From positions 7,515,361-7,579,360 of the forward strand of contig NW_022098050.1 of NCBI RefSeq assembly GCF_002288925.2: a stretch of DNA of 64,000 bases, in the 5' to 3' direction. Position numbers and translations under genes: made by a program. Source of the DNA: Delphinapterus leucas. Taxonomy: Eukaryota; Chordata; Mammalia; Artiodactyla; Monodontidae. Below, in pieces: positions 47,029-58,340 of this stretch (positions are counted from its first letter, which is position 1; the number at the start of each line of letters is the position of its first letter). Below the pieces are notes generated by a model. It saw only the letters and a program-made list of their open reading frames with translations. It ran no database searches and was not told where the DNA came from.

Positions 47029-47111
47029 CCCCCCCCCCGACCAGGGATTAAACCTGGGCCCTCAGCAGTGAGAGTGCAGAGTCCTAACCACTGGACCGCC
47101 AGGGAATTCCC
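47029..47111 (-). mobile_element. CHR-1-like SINE, antisense, partial
   Basis: A C-run (47030-47038) leads directly into 'gaccagggattaaacctggg', then 'taaccactggaccgccaggg' and 'aattccc'. Only the tRNA-derived head remains. No TSD is visible. Confidence 0.85.
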
Positions 47112-47379
47112 ATTGACCATGTTTTTTTGATCAGTTTTTCCTCCTTTGGGCTTTTTAATTGCCCATTTTTTCCTAGTTAACACATGCAGCACATGTTTTC
47201 ACCTAAACACCAAAACTACCCACTTGAAAATCATACACTTTCTTAAAATAAATCCATATGCTTAAAGAAATTGTTTATAGAGCCCTTATATGTCTGTGTT
47301 TAATAACGACCTGTTGCCTTACAGGCTTACTGTAGAATTCTCATCCTGGAAATTGTTTTCATTGTGCTGTATCTTGGTT

Positions 47380-48060
47380 CTCAAGTCTTCCTCATTTTTC
47401 TTATTCTTGGATTCCTTCTACTTCAGGTTTTGCTGAACCACACTCTCAAGTAACTTTAATTTTTTTCAGAAGTGTGTGTAGTTATTAAACTTCCTCTGTC
47501 CTTGTCTGACAAAGTCTTTATTTAGAATAAAGAATACTATGTTTGAAAAATTGTTCCCTCAGAACTTTGAGACATTGCCCCATTGTCTTCTAGCATGCAG
47601 TGTATGTAATGCCATTTATCATTATGGTTTCTTTTTCCATTCTCCACAGACCATTCACCCCCAGAAGCTTTTAGGATTGTGCTTTTATCACTGTTATTAT
47701 AAAATTTTAGTTACTTGTCTCAGAGGGAGCTTTTCTGTACTTATTCAGCTGAACATTTATTGGGCTCCTTAAAGTTGAAGATATTTAATTAAAATCTGGG
47801 AAGTTTTCTTCTATTATTTCTCTGGTTATTTCCTTCCCTGCATTTTCTTGTTCCATCTTTCTGGAACTCTCATTAGATAGTCAACCTCCAATATGTGATT
47901 TTCTATATCTCCTAGTTTTCTTTTTATCTCTTTTCTCTTGTGTATTTAACAAATTATATATAAAATTTTCAAGAATGCTTAGTTTTCTCTGCATGTTCTT
48001 TCTTATAACATCTTATTGTTATTTTATGTATGCAATATTTTCTCAAATCTCTTAAAGGAT
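47380..48060 (-). mobile_element. Old L1M/HAL1-like ORF1 region, antisense
   Basis: The minus strand includes 'gacaatggggcaatgtctca', 'aataaagactttgtcagaca' and, further left in ORF1 order, 'gaaagatggaacaagaaaat' with 'gaagaaaacttcccagattt'. These resemble the ORF1 C-terminal half of old L1 or HAL1 elements. No frame is open. Confidence 0.6.
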
Positions 48061-51000
48061 TTTAAATAGATTTCGTGGTTTTTTTCTTTTAACATCTTTA
48101 TTGGAGTATAATTGCTTTACAATGGTGTGTTAGTTTCTGCTTTATAACAACGTGAGTCAGCTATACATATACATATATCCCCATATCTCGTCTCCCTTGC
48201 GTCTCCCTCCCACCCTCCCTATCCCAACTCCTAGGTGGTCACAAAGCGCTGAGCTGATCTCCCTGTGCTATGCGGCTGCTTCCCACTAGCTATCTATCTT
48301 ACATTTAGTAGTGTATATATGTCCATGCCACTCTCTCACTTCATCCCAGCTTACCTTTCCCCCTCCCCGTGTCCTCAAGTCCATTCTCTACGTCTGCGTC
48401 TTTACTCCTGTCCTGCCGCTAGGTTCTTGAGAACAGTTTTTTCCCCTTAGATTCCATATATATGTGTTAGCATATGGTATTTGTCTTTGTCTTTCTGACT
48501 TACTTCACTCTGTATGACAGACTCTAGGTCCATCCACCTCACTACAAATAACTCGGTTTCGTTTCTTTTTACAGCTGAGTAATATTCCATTGTATATATG
48601 TGCCACATCTTCTTTATCCATTCATCTGTCGATGGACACCTAGGTTGCTTCCATGTCCTGGCTATTGTAAACAGAGCTGCAATGAACATTGTGGTACATG
48701 ACTCTTTATGAATTATGGTTTTCTCAGGGTATATGCCCAGTAGTGGGATTGCTGGGTCGTATGGTAGTTCTATTTTCAGTTTTTTTAAGGAACCTCCATA
48801 CTGTTTTCCAAAGTGGCTGTATCAATTTACATTCCCACCAACAGTGCAAGAGGGTTCCCTTTGCTCCACACCCTCTCCAGCATTTATTGTTTGTAGATTT
48901 TTGATAATGACCATTTTGACTGGTGTGAGGTGATACCTCATTGTAGTTTTGATTTGCATTTCTCTAATGATGAGTGATGTTGAGCATCCTTTCATGTGTT
49001 TGTTGGCAATCTGTATATCTTCTTTGGAGAAATGCCTCTTTAGGTCTTCTGCCCATTTTGGGATTGGGTTGTTTGTTTTCTTGATATTGAGCTGCATGAG
49101 CTGCTTGTAAATTTTGGAGATTAATCCTTTGTCAGTTGCTTCATTTGCAAATATTTTCTCCCATTCTGAGGGTTGTCTTTTGGTCTTGTTTATGGTTTCC
49201 TTTGCTGTGCAAAAGCTTTGAAGTTTCATTCGGTCCCATTTGTTCATTTTTGTTTTTATTTCCATTTCTCTAGGAAGTGGGTCAAAAAGGATCTTGCTGT
49301 GATTTATGTCATAGAGTGCTGTGCCTATGTTTTCCTCAAAGAGTTTGATAGTGTCTGGCCTTACATTTAGGTCTTTAATCCATTTTGACTTTATTTTTGT
49401 GTATGGTGTTAGGAAGTGTTCTAATTTCATTCTTTTGCATGTAACTGTCCAGTTTTCCCAGCACCACTTATTGAAGAGGCTGTCTTTTCTCCATTGTATA
49501 TCCTTGCCTCCTTTGTCAAAGATAAGGTGACCACATGTGCCTGAGTTTATCTCTCGGCTTTCTACCCTGTTCCATTGATCTATATTTCTGTTTTTGTGCC
49601 AGTACCATACTGTCTTGATTGCTGTAGCTTTGCAGTATAGTTTGAAGTCAGGGAGCCTGATTCCTCCAGCTCCGTTTTTCTTTCTCAAGATTGCTTTGGC
49701 TGTTCGGGGACTTTTGTGTTTCCATACAAATTGTGAAATTTTTTGTTGTAGTTCTGTGAAAAATGCCAGTGGTAGTTTGATAGGGATTGCATTGAATCTG
49801 TAGATTGCTTTGGGTAGTAGAGTCATTTTCACAATGTTGATTCTTCCAATCCAAGAACATGCTATGTCTCTCCACCTGTTTGCATCATCTTTAATTTCTT
49901 TCATCAGTGTCTTATAGTTTTCTGCATACAGGTCTTTTGTCTCCTTAGTTAGGTTTGTTCCTAGGTATTTTATTCTCTTTGTTACAATGGTAAATGGGAG
50001 TGTTTCCTTAATTTCTCTTTCAGATTTTTCATCATTAGTGTATAGGAATGCAAGAGGTTTCTGTGCATTAATTTTGTATCCTGCTACTTTACCAAATTCA
50101 TTGATTAGCTCTAATAGTTTTCTGGTAGCATCTTTAGGATTCTCTATGTATAGTATCATGTCATCTGCAATCAGTGATAGCTTTATTTCTGTTCCAATTT
50201 GGATTCCTTTTATTTCATTTTCTTCTCTGATTGCTGTGGCTGAAATTTCCAAAACTATGTTGAATAATAGTGGTGAGAGTGGATAACCTTGTCTCATTCC
50301 TTCTCGTAGAGGAAATGGTTTCAGTTTTTCACCATTGAGGATGATGTTGGCTGTGGGTTTGTCATATATGGCCCTTATTTTGTTGAGGTAAGTTCCTTCT
50401 ATGCCTACTTTCCTGAGAGTTTTTTTTATCATAAATAGGTGTTGAATTTTCTCAAAAGCTCTTTCTGCATCTATTGAGATGATCATATGGTTTTTATTCT
50501 TCAGTCTGTTAATATGGTGTATCACATTGATTGATTTGTGTATATTGAAGAATCCTTGCATTTCGGGGATAAACCCCACCTGATCATGGTGTATGATCCT
50601 TTTAAAGTGCTGTTGGATTCTGTTTGCTAGTATTTTGTTGAGGATTTTTGCATCTATGTTCATCAGTGATATTGGCCTGTAGTTTTCTTTCTTTGTGACA
50701 TCTTTGTCTGGTTTTGGTATCAGGGTGATGGTGACCTCATAGAATGAGTTTGGGAGTGTTCCTCCCTCTGCTGTATTTTGGAAGAGTTTGAGAAGGGTAG
50801 GTGTTACCTCTTCTCTAAATGTCTGATAGAATTCGCCTGTGAAGCCATCTGGTCCTGGGCTTTTGTTTGTTGGAAGATTATTAATAACAGTTTCAATTTC
50901 AGTACTTGTGACTGGTCTGTTTATATTTTCTGTTTCCTTCTGGTTCAGTCTTGGAAGGTTGTGCTTTTCTAAGAATTTGTCCATTTCTTCCAGGTTGTCC

Positions 51001-51191
51001 ATTTTATTGGCGTAGAGTTGCTTGTAGTAATCTCTCATGATCCTTTGTATTTCCGCAGTGTCAGTTGTTATTTCTCCATTTTTATTTCTAATTCTATTGA
51101 TTTGTGTCTTCTCCCTGTTTTTCTTGCTGAGTCTGCCTAATGCTTTATCAATTTTATTTATCTTTTCAAAGAATCAGCTTTTATTTTTATT

Positions 51192-51533
51192 TTTTATTTT
51201 TTATTTTATTTATTTATTTTTTTTGCAAGACGCGGGCCTCTCACTGTTGTGGCCTCTCCCGTTGAGGAGCACAGGCTCCGGACGCGCAGGCTCAGCGGCC
51301 ATGGCTCACGGGCCCAGCCGCTCTGCAGCATGTGGGATCTTCCTGGACCGGGGCACGAACCCGTGTCCCCTGCATCGGCAGGCGGACTCTCAAGCACTGC
51401 GCCAACAGGGAAGCCCTTATTTTTATTTTTTAACATCTTTATTGCAGTATAATTGCTTTACAATGGTCTGTTAATTTCTGCTTTGTAACAAAGTGAATTA
51501 GTTATACATATACATATGTCCCCATATGTCTTC
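51192..51533 (-). mobile_element. L1 3'-end fragment, antisense, inserted in L1 ORF2
   Basis: 'taacatctttattgcagtat' to 'tatacatatacatatgtccc' is a 5'-truncated L1 3' end. A 14-bp duplication with one mismatch (cttttatttttatt 51178-51191, cttttagttttatt 51534-51547) flanks it, and removing it restores ORF2 sequence. Its T-rich tail complement carries the SINE described next. Confidence 0.85.
51197..51416 (-). mobile_element. CHR-type SINE (short form), antisense, in the A-tail of the nested L1
   Basis: T-rich left end, 'gacgcgggcctctcactgtt', ending 'gccaacagggaagccc'. Direct repeats ttatttttatttttta (51181-51196, 51417-51432) fit a TSD within the older tail, though low complexity makes this less certain. 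Confidence 0.93.
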
Positions 51534-52677
51534 CTTTTAGTTTTATTGATCTTTGCTATTGTTTCCTTCATTTCTTTTTCATTTATCTCTGATCTGATCT
51601 TTATGATTTCTTTCTTTGTGGTAACTTTGGGTGTTTTTTGTTCTTCTTTCTCTAATTGCTTTAGGTGTAATGTTAGGTTGTTTATTTGAGATGTTTCTTG
51701 TTTTTTGAGGTAGGATTTTATTGCTATAAACTTCCCTCTTAGCACTGCTTTTGCTGCATCCCATAGGTTTTGGGTCATCGTGTTGTCATTGTCATTTTTT
51801 CTAGGTATTTTTTGATTTCCTCTTTGATTTCTTCAGTGATCTCTTGGTTATTTAGTAGTGTATAGTTTAGCCTCCATATGTTTGTATTTTTTACAGATTT
51901 TTTCCTGTAATTGATATCTAGTCTCATAGCGTTGTGGTCAGATAAGATACTTCATACAATTTCAATTTTCTTTAATTTACTAAGGCTTGATTTGTGACCC
52001 AAGATATGATCTATCCTGGAGAATGTTCCATGAGCACGTGACAAGAAAGTGTATTCTGTCATTTTTGGATGGAATGTCATATAAATATCAATTATATCCA
52101 TCTTGTTTAATGTATCATTTAATGCTTATGTTTCCCTGTTTATTTTCATTTTGTATGATCTGTCCATTGGTGAAAGTGGGGTGTTAAAGTCCCCTACTAT
52201 GAATGTGTTACTGTGGATTTCCCCTTTTATGGCTGTTAGTATTTGCCTTATGTATTGTGGTGCTCGTATGTTGGGTGCATAAATATTTACAATTGTTATA
52301 TCTTCTTCTTGGATCGATCCCTTGATCATTATGTAGTGTCCTTCTTTGTCTCTTATAATAGTCTTTTTTTTAAGTCTATTTTGTCTGATATGGGTATTGC
52401 TGCGCCAGCTTTCTTTTGATTTCCATTTGCATGAAATATCTTTTTCCATCCCCTCACTTTCAGTCTGTATGTGTCCCTAGGTCTGAAGTGGGTCTCTTGT
52501 AGACAGCATATATATGCGTCTTGTTTTTGTATCCATTCAGCCAGCCTATGTCTTTGGGTTGGAGCATTTAATCCATTTACATTTAAGGTACTTATCAATA
52601 TGTATGTTCCTATTACCATTTTCTTAATTGTTTTGGGTTTGTTATTGTAGGTCTTTTCCTTCTCTTTTGTTTCCTGC

Positions 52678-53566
52678 CTAGAGAAGTTCCTTTAGCATTT
52701 GCTGTAAAGCTGGTCTGGTGGTGCTGAATTCTCTTAGCTTTTGCTTGTTTGTAAAGATTTTGCTTTCTCCATCAATCTGAATGAGATTCTTACTGGGTAG
52801 AGTAACCTTGGTCTTAGGTTCTTCCCTTTCATCACTTTAAATATGTCCTGCCACTGCCTTCTGGCTTGCAGAGTTTCTGCTGAAAGATCATCTGTTAACT
52901 TTATGTGGATTCCCTTGTATGTTATTTGTTGCTTTTCCCTTGCTGCTTTTATTATTTTTTCTTTGTATTTAATTTTTGACAGTTTGATTAATATGTGTCT
53001 TGGTGTGTTTCTCCTTGGATTTATCCTGTATGGGACTCTCTGCACTTCCTGGACTTGATTGACTATTTCCTTTCCCATATTAGGGAAGTTTTCAACTATA
53101 ATCTCTTCAAATATTTTCTCAGTCCCTTTCTTTTTCTCTTCTTCTGGGACCCCTATTCTTGAAATGTTGGTGTGTTTAATGTTGTCCCAGAGGTCTCTGA
53201 GACTGCCCTCAATTCTTTTCATTCTTTTTTCTTTATTCTGCTCTGTGGTAGTTATTTTCACTATTTTATCTTCCATGTCACTCATCTGTTCTTCTGCCTC
53301 AGTTATTCTGCTCTTGATTACTTCTAGAGAGTTTTTAGTTTCATTTGTTGTGTTGTTCATCATTGTTTGTTTGATCTTTAGTTCTTCTAGGTCCTTGTTA
53401 AACGTTTCTTGTATTTTCTCCATCCTATTTCCAAGATTTTGGATCATCTTTACTATCATTACTCTGAATTCTTTTTCAGGTAGACTGCCTATTTCCTCTT
53501 CATTTGTTTGGTCTGGTGGGTTTTTACCTTGCTTCTTCATCGCTGCATATTTCTCTGTCTTCTCAG
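52678..53566 (-). pseudogene. L1 ORF1, start codon lost and C-terminal frameshift
   Basis: Aligned with the intact ORF1 at 36493-37386, the start ATG is CTG (complement 53564-53566). An open frame begins at 53540 (MKKQGKNPPDQ) and covers the coiled coil (ITEAEEQMSDMEDK), RRM region and most of the C-terminal domain (AETLQARRQWQDIFKVMK). A lost base near 52775 changes the frame at FRLMEKAK, giving a stop at 52734. The usual ORF1 stop is at 52678-52680. Confidence 0.88.
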
Positions 53567-53674
53567 TTTTCTTAACTTACTGTGTTTGGGGTTTCCTTTT
53601 CGCAGGCTGCAGGTTCATAGTTCCCATTGTTTTTTGCATCTGCCCCCGTTGGCTAACGTTGGTTCAGTGAGTTA

Positions 53675-53834
53675 TAAACACTTTTTCTTTCAGTTAGCTC
53701 AAAGCTTTGTAATGCTCTGGTCACTGGCTGTCAGCACAGCGGCGGTGCCTCATCCTCTTCTCCTCCTCAGCTGCTACATCACTTGGAGCGCCATCTTCCG
53801 GGTCTCCCCCGGCACATGCCAGGCCACTACTACC
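53675..53834 (-). other. Non-L1-like GC-rich segment at the 5' end of the L1
   Basis: About 160 bp that does not match the 5'UTR of the full-length copy at 37435-39510. It contains several CpGs and, 37 bp from the apparent 5' boundary, CCGGAAGATGGCGC on the minus strand (ETS plus YY1-like; the YY1 core is at 53788-53797). It could be an alternative L1 5'UTR or a captured host RNA 5' end. See findings. Confidence 0.6.
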
Positions 53835-53842
53835 ATAGATTT

Positions 53843-55019
53843 GGTTTTAACTTATCTTCTATTCCTTGAATTCTCTCCTCTGCGTTTAAAATGAAATTAT
53901 TACATTCTACTGTGAGTTGTTTTTTTCTCAAATGTCATGTAATCCTATGTTGTACATTTGGACTTAGAAATGTGGGAATAAGTTGATTTTTAAAAAATAG
54001 TTGGCATTGGTTTTCTCTGGTGTTGCGTAGATCTTTCTCCATCTGAAAGGTAAGGCATATCACTCATAGGGGGGTTTTATTTTGGAGTACAAAGGGACAG
54101 AAATAAGGGAGGCATGTTGAATATCTTCCCTATAGTCGAAACAAAGAGGCCTTTACTGTAGGGTACCCAAGAACCACAATAGGACTCCAGACCTTTCAAT
54201 TCCTTCATAGAACCATTCTCTTGTTTGAAAGTAGAGACAGTCTCTTCACATATGGTTGTGGGGGTGGAGTACTTGTTATAGCTACTTTTTACATAGTATT
54301 TCAATTAATTATTCTGAGTTCCACCTCATTTCTCAATCTAACTCTTTGTACCTGTGCGTTCCTCACTCAGAATCCCTCCACCTTCAGAGACTGTTCAGCT
54401 GCCTCTTCTTCTTCTGTCTTCTGTGTTCTGAGCTGTTGCCTCCACAACATTTCATTTGTTAAAATAACCCCATATGGTTTCAGTCTTTCAGACATTTGTC
54501 AAAATCTCTGGTCAATCCTTGGTCCTTTATCCCCTTTTTAGTTCTATTATAAATGTATTCCCTTTTATACTTCTTTACTGTCATTTCAGTGAGGTTTAGA
54601 AAAAAAAAGTAAAACCTGCCATCCTGAAGTGGGCTGAATGAATTTTACATAAACCTCATTCTACTGAAGTCTGCTTCAAGGAAAGAGAATTACAGAAAGA
54701 AGTCAGGCTATTTATGCTAATTTTTATGTAATAGTTCCATCTTTCAAATTCTGTTCCCAGAAGATTCCTTGGCATTCTAAATATTAAAATGCTGGTTGAA
54801 ATACTCTTTTACTATATTATACATGATGCAAATTTAACAATTGTATGCAAATGCTAACTGTTATTAAACTACCCATACTGCACTATTAAAATCTGTATTC
54901 ACTTGTTTACAAAGTTTATAGCTTAAAAAGTATTTACATATATCTCACTTGAGCATCATTAAAAGCCTTTGAGATACGTATATCAGGTTATATTAGCTGT
55001 TTCATAGTGGTGAAGACAA
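53843..55019. other. Unique DNA, nothing recognised
   Basis: No supported gene or repeat. The first 100-200 bp could continue the old L1M at 47380-48060, but this is not clear. Confidence 0.45.
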
Positions 55020-55252
55020 TTAGACTGTCTTGTGTCTTAGTCTTGGAGTTGCCAGTTAACTTGCTGAAAACTATCTTAATCTTCTATAAACTACTTGTCT
55101 TTTCTTATATCCAATTTCTTGTCTGTAAACTTAGATTAATAATGTTAACTCCCTCAAAGGATCACGATAATAAATGATAATACTTGTAAACACTTAGAAC
55201 AGGGCCTGGCACATAGTAAGTGCTCAAGAAATACTAGCTATTGTTATTATTT
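55020..55252 (+). repeat. MIR SINE
   Basis: 'ccaatttcttgtctgtaaac', 'gaacagggcctggcacatag', 'taagtgctcaagaaatacta', ending in TTATTATT. MIR in sense orientation. Confidence 0.82.
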
Positions 55253-55254
55253 AT

Positions 55255-55415
55255 TATTTTTACTTCATAATTATCTCTTATTCCCTTTTACAGATGGCAA
55301 AGCTTTGTGGCATCAGTCAAGTTTTAGTCTCAGTTAATAAGACAGAGATCCTGGATACAAATTCATGTGTTCTGACTCTAAATTCAGGTTATTTCCAATA
55401 CACCATATTGCTTCA
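55255..55415 (-). repeat. MIR-like SINE fragment, antisense
   Basis: 'ccttttacagatggcaaagc', then 'gagatcctggatacaaattc' and 'ttccaatacaccatattgct' resemble the reverse complement of the MIR 5' half. Diverged. Confidence 0.6.
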
Positions 55416-56185
55416 ACATGTTAAGAAAATTAAAGAAGGAAGTTGGGAGTGATCAGAAAATTCTCTCTGCTCTCCTTAATCACTTACCAAAGATTCGGTG
55501 CTATGTAAATTCTACAGATAGAAGCTTGGTAGGGGGGAGGGGAGGTACTCCATTTGAAATAGACATTCAACATCCTTTATCTGTGCTTCCTCAACACTAA
55601 CCTATGACATCTTTGCCAAAATGTGCTGTAATTATTAAGCAAACATTTGCCCCAGTTAAAGGAGCTCATTGAGAACATGGATCAGATCATTCATTTTTTG
55701 CATTCCCAGAGTAGTAGAAACAAAATTTATGTAAAATTTCAAGCTCAAGGATATTTGATTAAAGTTACTTAGCCAAAGAGGCATTAGTGAAGATACCAAA
55801 TCTGTGTACTCACTTTATATTCTTGGGTCCTCTGGAGACAATGAACTTAAAAAAGTGAGACTCGCTGTGTGGACTTTTTAGGAAAGTTCATGCCACTACT
55901 GTCCTCCCAATCTCAGATGAGCTGAACTTCCAGCACACCAATACATACAGGGTCAGTGTTTAAACAAACAAACAAAATGACTGTAGGCTCAAATCATCAA
56001 GAACCTACCAATGCACATATGATTTTCCATTGGTGATTACTCTCGTTTCTGATCCTAAGATGAGATTGGAGGTTATAGAGTCTAAAATTCCTTTGCTTTT
56101 GTTGTTTTTCTTTTCCAAATTTTTTTTCCTTTAGCTCACATGATGCTTATAGACTACAGAATGTTTGCACACATTGTTTCTGAAG

Positions 56186-56241
56186 CTTCCAGGGCACGGA
56201 AGTTTTGTTTCTGTGCCTTCCAGGGCACGGAAGTTTTGTTT
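56186..56241. repeat. Tandem duplication, 31-bp period
   Basis: The 25-bp stretch beginning 'cttccagggcacggaag' is present identically at 56186-56210 and 56217-56241. Confidence 0.95.
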
Positions 56242-56413
56242 GTGGCAGGAAGAAAACAGATGGGATATAAATAGGTTTGGATACCCCAGGGATATTAATG
56301 GTCTTGCATGAAAATAAATACGTACGTCTAAGTAGCATGCACATTACTTTTATTCTTCTCCATCTTATTTTCCCCCAAATCCAGTGTCACAGACAATAGA
56401 TCATTTTTAGCAA

Positions 56414-56455
56414 TAGAAGAAGTAGACATGAAATTAGAAGAAGTAGACAGGAAAT
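56414..56455. repeat. Tandem duplication, 21-bp period
   Basis: Units starting 'tagaagaagtagaca' occur at 56414-56434 and 56435-56455 with one mismatch (t/g). Confidence 0.92.
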
Positions 56456-56640
56456 TAGAATATAATTTTTCTTCCTTATCACAGGGCACCAGAAGGGCAC
56501 AGATTAGAGTCTTGGCAACTCGGGGCAGAGTTGATACACCAAAGCTATATATAGCATTCAAATGATGATGAGAAACCTTTAGTGAATTTCAAACCAGACA
56601 TGGAAGAGCTTCCATCTCATGATAACTTGTAAGTACTTTC

Positions 56641-56979
56641 TTTTTTTAAAAAAATTTATTTATTTAATTTATTTATTTTTGGCTGCATTGGGTCTTTGTT
56701 GATGCCTGTGGGCTTTCTCTAGGTGTGGGGAGTGGGGGTTACTCTTTGTTGCGGTGTGCAGACTTCTCATTGCAGTGGCTTCTCTTGTTGTGGAGCACGA
56801 ACTCTAGGCACACGGGCTTCAGTAGTTGTGGCTTGCGGGCTCTAGAGCACAGGCTCAGTAGTTGTGGTGCACAGGCTTAGTTGCTCCACGGCATGTGGGA
56901 TCTTCCCAGACCAGGACTCGAGCCCGTGTCCCCTGCATGGGCAGGTGGATTCTTAACCACTGCACCACCAGGGAAACCC
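56641..56979 (-). mobile_element. CHR-2-type SINE (long form), antisense
   Basis: T-rich left end, 'ggctgcattgggtctttgtt', ending 'accaccagggaaaccc'. A 17-bp TSD with one mismatch, aacttg(t/c)aagtactttc, lies at 56624-56640 and 56980-56996. Confidence 0.96.
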
Positions 56980-56996
56980 AACTTGCAAGTACTTTC

Positions 56997-57559
56997 TAAC
57001 AGGTGGCATGGGCCATCCTCCTTTTTAGGTATGTTGGAGGGATTTTTAAGAATGTAGCTGGTACATATTTGTTGTCAGCTGGACTTAAGATTGTCATCAA
57101 CCAGTGTCCATACTGGCAACCACTACTCATCAGAGTTTGATGAACTAATGGATCAGAAATCCCTAATAAATTATGGACAAAAAGAGAGTGGGGGGGTTCC
57201 TGAGGGGCCTGAGAAAAGGCTGATTAAAGCTTCAACAGAGCTAACTGGGCAAGGGCAATGTTGGCTTTTCCCAGGTCCCAAGCCAAGAGTTGGGGTCAGG
57301 AGAGTCCTGTCCAAGCAATACTTAAGTATGGCAATGTTTAAGGTGGGTGTTCTGTCTCTTGTTTATTTCTCACTGCTAACTAACCTCTATCCCTAACTTT
57401 GTATGCTGTTCTGACATGAAAAACCCAGAAGCCAGACATATCTCTGAAACTTCAGCAGCTAGAGTGGACTGCAGATGGTCCATTTCTGAGGACTGGATAG
57501 AGAGATTTGGGTTTGACATTAGATCTTACTCATCTCAGCATGTGCTAGAGGTTGGTCCC
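56997..57559. other. Unique DNA, nothing recognised
   Basis: A 101-codon plus frame at 57091-57396 has no recognisable domain and is not called. Confidence 0.5.
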
Positions 57560-57935
57560 AAGTTGGTTTCCCCGGGAAGCAGACTCTGACTTGGATATTG
57601 GCATACAGGATGTTCTTAGAGGGGCTCTTGGGAGCAACACCCATAGTAAGGAGGGGAAGGAAGAGGGACTGGGCAGAGGGAGAAGTCCAGCTGGGCTGAA
57701 GTCTCAGTGGTGCATCTCGATCAGATCCACATGGAACTCTGAAGCTGGAATGGCCTTTCAGAGTTGTCCTGAGTTGGGTCCAAATCGAAAGACCCCTTGG
57801 ACCTCCACATATCAGCCATTGGATGTGGGCCGCTCCAGGAAGGAGGGGTGATCTTGAGCCAAGTGTCTGTCTTCACCTGAGGCATTCTTGGGCAGGAGAG
57901 GGCTGACAGCTGAGGGCACTCTCATTAGCTGTAAT
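57560..57935 (+). repeat. Unclassified ancient repeat, related to 29355-29700
   Basis: 'tttccccgggaagcagactc', 'ggggaaggaagagggactgg', 'gttgtcctgagttgggtcca', 'ggagagggctgacagctgag'. The phrase order recalls a mammal-wide interspersed repeat that I cannot name reliably. The 99-codon frame at 57552-57851 lies inside it. Confidence 0.55.
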
Positions 57936-58194
57936 CCTAAAGGGAGGATCTGGATGGCAGATCACAGCAATCACCATGGGGTCTGACTGAAGTGCAGCCA
58001 AGTCTCAGCTCAAGCACCAAACCTAGCCTGTGATTTGAAGAGCATGCTGGCTCCTGGGATGCGCTCTGCCCAGCTGTGAGCATCAGAGTTTGCCTTTGTT
58101 CAAGGCCAGTTCTTAAGGTAGGGCCCCAGCTGGCTGTGATTGATCCCAGAGCTCCATGGAGAGCTTCAAGACAGTGCTAACACAGCAAGAAGAA

Positions 58195-58340
58195 TATTAA
58201 ATAAAGCCAACAGTGCCTGGCACCATCCTAAGCCCTCTCCAGGTGTTCTTTCACGAAGTCCTCACAACAACCCCAGGACGTAGGTAGTTTTGCATCTCAC
58301 ATTTGTTGAGGAAGCTGCAGGGACACAGGCAGGGAGGGGA
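58195..58340 (-). repeat. MIR SINE fragment, antisense
   Basis: 'cagtgcctggcaccatccta', 'cctcacaacaaccccaggac' and 'gttgaggaagctgcagggac' follow the reverse complement of MIR. Confidence 0.75.

Larger units (their letters stand above)
48447..52619 (-). pseudogene. L1 ORF2, broken and interrupted
   Basis: Starts at ATG 52619 (MVIGTYI). Frame changes occur near 52380-52450 and in the 51780-52130 stretch, and the frame is interrupted by inserted elements at 51192-51533. A 738-codon frame at 48822-51038 covers RT and beyond. Its catalytic FADD is replaced by IADD (50160-50171). The last 80 codons are open at 48447-48689. Not functional. Confidence 0.9.
48074..53834 (-). mobile_element. Long L1, antisense, with non-standard 5' end and nested insertions
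   Basis: 3'UTR (48074-48446), ORF2 (48447-52619), ORF1 (52678-53566) and a short upstream part match the full-length L1 as far as about 53674. Another 160 bp follows up to the apparent insertion boundary. Candidate TSD on the minus strand: aaaaccaaatctat (from about 53848) and aaaaccacgaaatctat (to 48066), differing by a 3-bp indel. The site gtt/aaaacc fits L1 endonuclease. An L1 fragment and a SINE interrupt ORF2 at 51192-51533. Confidence 0.88.
55416..56623. other. Unique DNA with two short tandem duplications
   Basis: No supported gene. A 31-bp-period duplication is at 56186-56241 and a 21-bp-period duplication at 56414-56455. Confidence 0.5.

Noticed and set aside
53508..53894. Plus-strand 128-codon frame with an acceptor-like 'ctttttctttcag' at 53681-53693, suggesting an exon
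   Set aside because: The sequence is part of an antisense L1 insertion including its aberrant 5' end. The T-rich tract is the complement of an A-rich stretch in the element. No homology or matching donor was recognised.
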